Shown here in pieces: positions 58,567-64,000 of a stretch of 64,000 nt of DNA. The stretch is from Euryodendron excelsum. Taxonomy: Eukaryota > Streptophyta > Magnoliopsida > Ericales > Pentaphylacaceae. The stretch is taken from assembly GCA_033060915.1 (NCBI GenBank), contig CM065398.1, forward strand, positions 3,081,501-3,145,500, read 5' to 3'. Numbering within the stretch: position 1 is the first letter of the stretch; the number at the start of each line of letters is the position of its first letter. The translations under genes were made by a program, and so were the position numbers. Under the pieces are notes generated by a model, which worked only from the letters and a program-made list of their open reading frames with translations, was not told the DNA's origin and made no database searches.

Positions 58567-60132
58567 TTAAACTATGCTCTCTATGATGTCTACCTCCCTG
58601 ATATCCTCACATTCCCCCTTTTGTTTGGCAACCGAAAAGATGTTAAGTTCGAAGGTGGTGTTGCCAAAAGACAATTTCACTAACCCATTCCTACAATGAA
58701 TGATGGCATTGGAAGTAGCTAGGAAAGGGCATCCCAAAATCACAGGAATTTGGTTGTGAGCTATACAACTCTCAACAGGTTGGGTGTCTAGGACAATGAA
58801 ATTGACCAGGAAGCAAAAGTTATCAACTTGGATGAGAACATCCCCGATGATACCTCTTGGAACCTTTATAGAATGATCTGCCAATTGCAAAGTAACCCGA
58901 GTAGGGCTCAACTCTCCTAGGCCAAGTTCCTTATACACTGAAAAGGGTAAAAGGTTGACACTAGACCCTAAGTCTAACAAGGCACAATCGATCTTGGTCT
59001 TCCCGATGGTACAAGAAATGGTAGGACATCCAAGGTCCTTGAATTTCGGCACAGTTTTGCATTGCAAAATCGCACTTTGATTTTCGTTCATCATGGCAGT
59101 TTTCTTGACATGCAACCTTCGCTTAAAAGTGCATAAGTCCTTTAAGAACTTAGCATAAGAAGGTATTTGCTTGATTGCGTCAAGGATAGGGATGTTAACC
59201 TTTACTTGCTTGAACACTTTATAAATTTCTGCATTTAGAAGTTCATTCTTTGGTTTGGTCAACCTTTGGGGGAAGGGAGCATGTTTTACTATGTCCCTTC
59301 TCTTATCCCTCTCACTTTGACTCAAAATCTCGATGGGGTTGGCTATGTTTTTCCTCCCTTCTCTCGGCTCTTTTTCCTCTTTCTCTTTTTCTTCTTGGCT
59401 AACACTCTTCCTAGAAGTCTCATCCCAAGGTGGGATAGTTTTGTCAATGGTCTTGCCACTTCTAAGGGTGGTTATGGCTTGCACTTGGTCATGACTCGGA
59501 TTAGGGTCACTCTTACCCTCCGTTATGTGCACTTACCTAACCACTGGGTTAGGTTGAGGTTGGGCCGGGAATCTTTCCGGGACATTTTGGGTTAAAGGTT
59601 GTGTCAATGTAGACATTTGCTTTTGGATGTCCTCAAGTAACCTAAAGTGTTGGTCTAGCACCTTCTCTTGTTTATCAACCCTTGAACTAACCCCCCTCAT
59701 GTCATTGGCAAGTTGGTAAACATTGTCCTCTATGGGCTTCCTATGGAAAGGTTGATATGGCTTTGGTTGATTTTGGAATTGGGTCACGGGTGCTTGTTGG
59801 TAAGGTGGAGATGGATGTTGTGGTTGGAGTGCTTGTGGGGGTGGAGGAGGTGCTTGGTATGATTGAGGGTTTTGATACCCTCCTTGGTAGTTGTGGGAGT
59901 TTGAAGTCCCCTCATTGTTCCTCCACCCAAAGTTTGGATAATCTATCCATCCCGAGTTGTATGTGTTTGAATAAGGGTTGCCCCCTCCTCTTGAATATTG
60001 GCCAATTGCGTTAACTTGGCCATGCAAAGCCTCCTTCACACCCGGAATGATTAGGCATGAAGAGGTGGTATGATCCGAGGTTTCACACACAAGACAACAT
60101 ACTTCTCTCATCTCCTCACTCCCATCTCCTCA
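58567..60132 (-). pseudogene. Athila gag C-terminus and protease
   Basis: The frame continues from gag through a stop at 60130-60132. A zinc-knuckle-like stretch CLVCETSDHTTSSC is followed by a Gln/Pro/Tyr-rich stretch (about 59900-59740). Another stop is at 59533-59535. Then come the linker with LRSGKTIDKTIPP and the aspartic protease ALLDLGSSVNLLPFSVYK (Asp codon at about 58973), and a stop at 58567-58569. All three stops are in the same frame, so the change is by nonsense mutation and not by shift. Confidence 0.88.
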
Positions 60133-61024
60133 CTCGACAAAAGCCTCTAATTTTCTTGCCAAGGTAGCTACCCTAGCATTGACATCATCAACTTCCTTGA
60201 GGTGATATCTTCCTACCCCTTGTTGGATTGAGCGACCCTCGGGATTTTGGGTCCTTGTGAGTGCCCAATCTCTAGCCTTATTTGCCAAGTTATCAAAATA
60301 ATTATATGCCTCATGGGGTTGCTTATCAAAAAACGTCCCTGCACACATAGACTCTATAAATTGCTTAAGTTGGGGTGTCAAAGAAGAATAAAATGTGTTG
60401 ATGACATGCCAATCGGCAAAGCCATGGTGAGGGCAAGAATTTAAGAGGTCTTTGAACCTCTCCCAACATTGAAAGAAAGTTTCCCCCAACAAAGGAGAAA
60501 ACTAAGAAATTTGCCTTTGCATGGCCTCGGTTCGGTTTTCAAGAAAAAAATTTGCTCAAAAATTTCCCTTGGAGAGTAGCCCAAGAATGGATGGACATGA
60601 GTCATAAGGAATTAAACCAAAGCTTAGCTTTATCCTTTAAACAAAATGGGAAGAGTTTCAACAAAAATACTTCCCTTGGACATGAGTTGTCCATTACAAT
60701 TGAACAAGCATCCTCAAATTCCTTAAGAAAAATGTAGGGTTGTTCTGAATCCATCCCGTGGAATTGAGGCAACATTTGCATCATTCCCGACCTAATATTT
60801 AGAGTATTGTGATGGGGCGAAAAAATAATGCACGATGTTGGTGCTTGCCTTAGTGGGTTTAGGTAATCCCGTAGAGGTCGTATAGGGGGGGCCGCCACGT
60901 CGCCATGGTGGCTCCCTCTCTCAAACTCCTCGTGACCTTTCGGGTTGAGTTGGACATTTGGATGAATATTAGGTAAGCCGGGTTCATATGGATTTGCCAT
61001 TGGAATGAAACCTAGATCGACCAC
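60133..61024 (-). pseudogene. Athila gag, N-terminal part
   Basis: ATG at 61024 (MVDLGFIPMANPYEPG; the internal Met may be the true start) begins a gag region with FLKEFEDACSIVMDNSCP and KDKAKLWFNSL, the retrotransposon gag fold of Athila. The frame is lost near 60545-60605 in an A/T run. It resumes as FFQCWERFKDLLNSCPHHGF, after one more stop at about 60505. Confidence 0.88.
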
Positions 61025-61615
61025 TACTGGTAAATAGGGGTTGGTGAAGATGTGTTTGTGCTCTCAATACTCTCAATCCTCACAAGACGATGATGTTCGT
61101 CCCTCGTGAAATATGACATGCAAGAATGAATGCACACATAAGGTTGGACCGTTTGGGTCGTTCAACACATCATACACAATTCCCAAGGCCGGATAACAAC
61201 TTTTTTTTTCAATTCTAGGCTAGACAACGGCTTTTTCTTAATTCAATCCCGTACCTCCAATCTCCACATACAATAAGCGTACCACCAATTTGCAACTTGA
61301 ACACACTAACCTAGCTCCACTAAATACTCCCGATGAGGGAAAATTTCGTAACAAAAATGCAATGCAATTATACTATATCAAACAAAAGAAACTAAAGAAA
61401 AGGAAAAATAAAAAAATAATCCTAAAAATGAAACACCTTAAGGGAAAATCAGAGTGTACCGGGGCCCGTAGCCCGTAGATGCTTCCCTCGGGAGTGGTAA
61501 TGAAATCCACCCTTTTTTGTGTGTTTTTTTTTTCTTTGCTTGCTCTTCTATTTTTGTTTTCAATTTTCTTCCGCAATCCTTAGCTTTCGTCCGGTGTAGC
61601 TTTTGCCTATGAATT
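61025..61615 (-). other. Athila 5' leader
   Basis: Untranslated region between the primer-binding site and gag. It includes a poly-T run at 61201-61209 and an A-rich stretch. I see no ORF that fits. Confidence 0.7.
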
Positions 61616-61632
61616 CCCCAGCAACGGCGCCA
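61616..61632 (-). promoter_or_regulatory. Primer-binding site of Athila element
   Basis: The minus strand reads TGGCGCCGTTGCTGGGG, five bases after the LTR. This is the tRNA-Asp type site typical of Athila/Calypso-like gypsy elements. Confidence 0.88.
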
Positions 61633-61637
61633 AAACT

Positions 61638-63186
61638 TGGTACGCCTCCAGATGTGCTTTACAATCGGAGTCACTCCGCAAGAATGCGAAGGTCGCGAAT
61701 GTAGTAAAAACTGGAGGATCCGATGTAGTTCTCTGCCAAGGGAATTCTGCAAATATAACAACAAAGCTCAACTAGCAGGGGCATTTATCTTGATGGATTG
61801 CAAATGAAAATTCTTTTCTTTTCCTAACATAAAAAAGATCGAAAATATGTTGGTTTTGAGATGATGGTGGTTCATTGCTCAATGCAATAACTAATGAAGG
61901 CAATAAAATGTAGTCTTATGTAATTAGGAAAAAGCTTGGATATGGTTGTTTCGATCCACCAATTCACAACAAGGGTTTCCAATTAGAGGTTTATAACTCA
62001 AATCAAGAATTGCACCTTGGATTCTTAATTCGGAAAATGTCGACTATAAAAATGTGGGTTTTTGTTTGATTGAGCATAAAGAGAAAATCTATGATTGGCA
62101 CCCTAGAATCAAATCTTAGACATGTGCAATACCTATACCAAACATTAATTTGTGTATAAATATTACCAAGGGGTTCTAAATCTAAGTTTTTCTAATGAAT
62201 CTCATGCTAAATCAAATGGAACCATGGAATTTCAAGGATATGGCTTTAAAGTTCATACAACTCATTTTCAACCCTTTGAAGATCTTTGGTGGATCTTCAC
62301 AATCACATCCAAGGGATATTTAGCTACTAAAATCCATGTCAAAGAGCATAAAAGAAGACAAATCTACCATTAAACTATGTAGAACTAGTGTTTGGTTGCT
62401 AGGAAAGTGAGAGAAAATGGTAAGAAATATTCACTTCATATAGAGAATGCTAGAAAGAGTAGAGAAATATTCACTTCATATATAAACATTCATTTACAAA
62501 GCTCCAAAAGCAATAAATGATAACATTACAAAGCATTAAAGTAAATCTAACTAAAAACCTTACAAAATAGTAAAAGATCCCCTTCTGAAGCTCCTCCTAC
62601 CGTCCAACTATACAGAAAAATGAATATTTAATCTGTTTTGTTCGACTGCTGTTATGTAGGGCAAAACTGCGCTAACCGTCCGAATAGCGTCTTAAGTACG
62701 TTCGAAACGCATCCGAACGCACCGTCTGGACAGTGGCATAACCGTTCGGACGATTATTTCACCGTTCGGACGGTCTCCAGACGAGGAATCCCGGCTCTGT
62801 ATTTCTTCGAACGGAAAAAGGCAACTCTGTGATAGCTTAGAATAGGAAAAATGAACTTTGGAACGGCTTTGGACGGGAAATATCAACTCTGGAACTCCAA
62901 TCTTCGTTGTAGCGTCCAAACGGTGATTCGCCCGTCTGAACTGGCTGTCCGAACGGTTGTAGCGTCTGAACAGTCATTTATCCGTCCGAACACACCGTCC
63001 GAATGGTCCATCCGGACGGACTTCTTCTCTTTAGGCCATTTTCTACCATTTTGTCACCAAAAGTCTACAATACACATAAAAACACACTTTAAATCAATTT
63101 ATTGCTAAGGACCTATTCTAATTCCCATATAGAGGCTAACAAACACTTAATTAAAGGATAAAGATTACACTTTTAGAGTGGAATCA
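61638..63186 (-). repeat. 5' LTR of Athila element
   Basis: Partner of 45699-47246. The palindrome array is at 62675-63020. A minus-strand TATA-like box is at 62477-62487. A 20-bp segment AGAAATATTCACTTCATATA is doubled here (about 62425 and 62464) but single in the other LTR. Confidence 0.95.
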
Positions 63187-63235
63187 CTTACTTCCGAATT
63201 TCCCCTTGTCTTCTTGGCATCCCTATCTCTATGAG

Positions 63236-64000
63236 TGATTACACCGTAAAAATGTAATTATTGGCCTTTAATTCGCACTTTGTTATAGTCAAATTATTGT
63301 TAATTACTTTATTTTAGTTAGATATATGTTTTATTATTTTTTGTGTGTGTTTTGTAGGTTATAGAGCTAATAATGGCAAATAGATACAAAGAATGATCAA
63401 GATGCGTTCAAAGCAAACAAACCGGTAATAAAAATTCATACCTGTCTAGGTATTTTGGCCGTACCTTTTACTCCAATGTTTGATTGAGCTGATTTTTGCG
63501 TAATTGGAAAGAAGACTTCAGTCTCTACAACTTTGCATCTAATGTGCATTGGTTGAATCAAACTCTAAGATGGTCAAATAACACTTCAAAGTTTCTACAG
63601 TCGAACAGTGTGAATAGTACCCGTCACTGTTCATGAACAGCACCCGTCCGGGCGGTGAACAGTACCATTCAGAGGGTTACTATTCACCGTCCGAACGGAC
63701 TTCAAACAGACTTCAAACAGGCGTCGAACGGATTGTCCGGATGGTATTCAGACGGTTACTGTTCATCCAGACTGTGTTTTTTGCGTCCGAAGCAGAGTTT
63801 TTAGGGTTTTTTGTAAAGTTTTTGAGTAGTTAGGGTTTTTTGGGGCAAGGGGGCGGCGGGAGAAGCTCTCCAATGTTAGATTTTTCCATTTTTCTTCATT
63901 TTTAGCTTAGATTTAGCTTTGTAATTGTAGTATAATGTAGAAACTTACAATTTTCTTTATTATATTGTATTTTATTTCACTTTCTTGCACTTTCTTACAT
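63236..64000 (+). mobile_element. Start of another LTR retrotransposon (LTR, runs out of window)
   Basis: Homology with copy 1 (21421-21460) stops exactly at 63235, and the new sequence begins TGATTACACCG. The five bases before it, ATGAG, would be the target duplication, and the empty site GTGAG is at 21456-21460. The segment contains CCGTCCGAACGG-type motifs and ACTGTTCA repeats at 63600-63770. These are followed by leader-like sequence (AGGGTTTTTT, then a GGCGGCGGG patch). Coding parts would lie to the right. Confidence 0.65.

Larger units (their letters stand above)
45699..63186 (-). mobile_element. Athila-type Ty3/gypsy retrotransposon, 17.5 kb with nested solo LTR
   Basis: LTRs of 1548 bp (45699-47246) and 1549 bp (61638-63186) flank the minus-strand order: primer site, gag, protease, RT, RNase H, integrase, an envelope-position ORF and a polypurine tract. 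Target duplication is CTTGC (45694-45698) and CTTAC (63187-63191), one base apart. The empty site is in copy 1 at 21412-21416. LTRs differ by roughly 5%. The Asp-type primer site and RT/RNase H text ([26 protein letters not shown]) point to the Athila lineage. Without the 4.36-kb insertion and duplicated target the element is 13.1 kb. Confidence 0.95.

Noticed and set aside
63187..63235. Reading the right Athila flank as host single-copy DNA
   Set aside because: It matches 21417-21460 and is the continuation of the antisense LARD internal region.

Overview
This window is plant nuclear DNA, most likely from a eudicot-type angiosperm. It is AT-rich, has no recognisable host housekeeping gene, no rRNA or tRNA gene, and is filled almost completely by nested LTR retrotransposons of classic plant lineages (Ty1/copia, Ty3/gypsy Athila, a LARD-like non-autonomous family with Tat/Ogre-type features) plus a Helitron-like DNA element. 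This is the texture of pericentromeric or other heterochromatic plant DNA. I cannot name the species.

The main result is the architecture. The backbone is a direct tandem duplication of a composite unit. Each unit consists of an antisense LARD-type LTR, a unique spacer carrying a Helitron, a second truncated antisense LARD-type LTR, and antisense LARD internal sequence. Copy 1 covers about 1-22514 and copy 2 about 22515-45698, resuming at 63192-63235. The copies differ by very roughly 6-13% by eye. Each was later hit by different insertions, so the other copy serves as a natural empty site. Copy 1 received a 6.5-kb Copia element (8903-15371, inside the Helitron) and a 2.1-kb solo LTR (18830-20940). 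Copy 2 received a 12.2-kb LARD-like element (24539-36743), a 17.5-kb Athila-type element (45699-63186) and a further LTR starting at 63236. The Athila element was itself entered by a 4.4-kb solo LTR of the LARD family (48124-52482). Target-site duplications (5 bp) are visible for all completed insertions.

Layout: 1-3234 antisense LTR R1; 3235-4532 spacer; 4533-16498 Helitron copy 1 with gene fragments and the Copia element; 16655-22514 antisense LTR R3, solo LTR and internal region with its primer-binding site; 22515-24538 and 36749-37507 antisense LTR R2, split by the LARD-like element; 37510-38173 spacer; 38174-43081 Helitron copy 2; 43282-45698 antisense LTR R4 and internal sequence; 45699-63186 Athila element on the minus strand; 63236-64000 start of a new LTR.

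All recognisable coding sequence is transposon-derived and decayed. The Copia gag-pol has several stops and at least two frameshifts. The Athila gag-pol is nearly one frame but is interrupted by stops and one frameshift, and is followed by a degraded ORF in the envelope position. The LARD element encodes nothing. The most intriguing candidates are: a 14-nt perfect complementarity between the Copia primer-binding region and its own LTR; an internal TATA promoter in the Athila element that shares a palindromic motif array with the LTR; a ~146-bp tandem array in the LARD internal region; and a captured promoter/gene fragment set in the Helitron. Divergence values are eye estimates and no database search was run.
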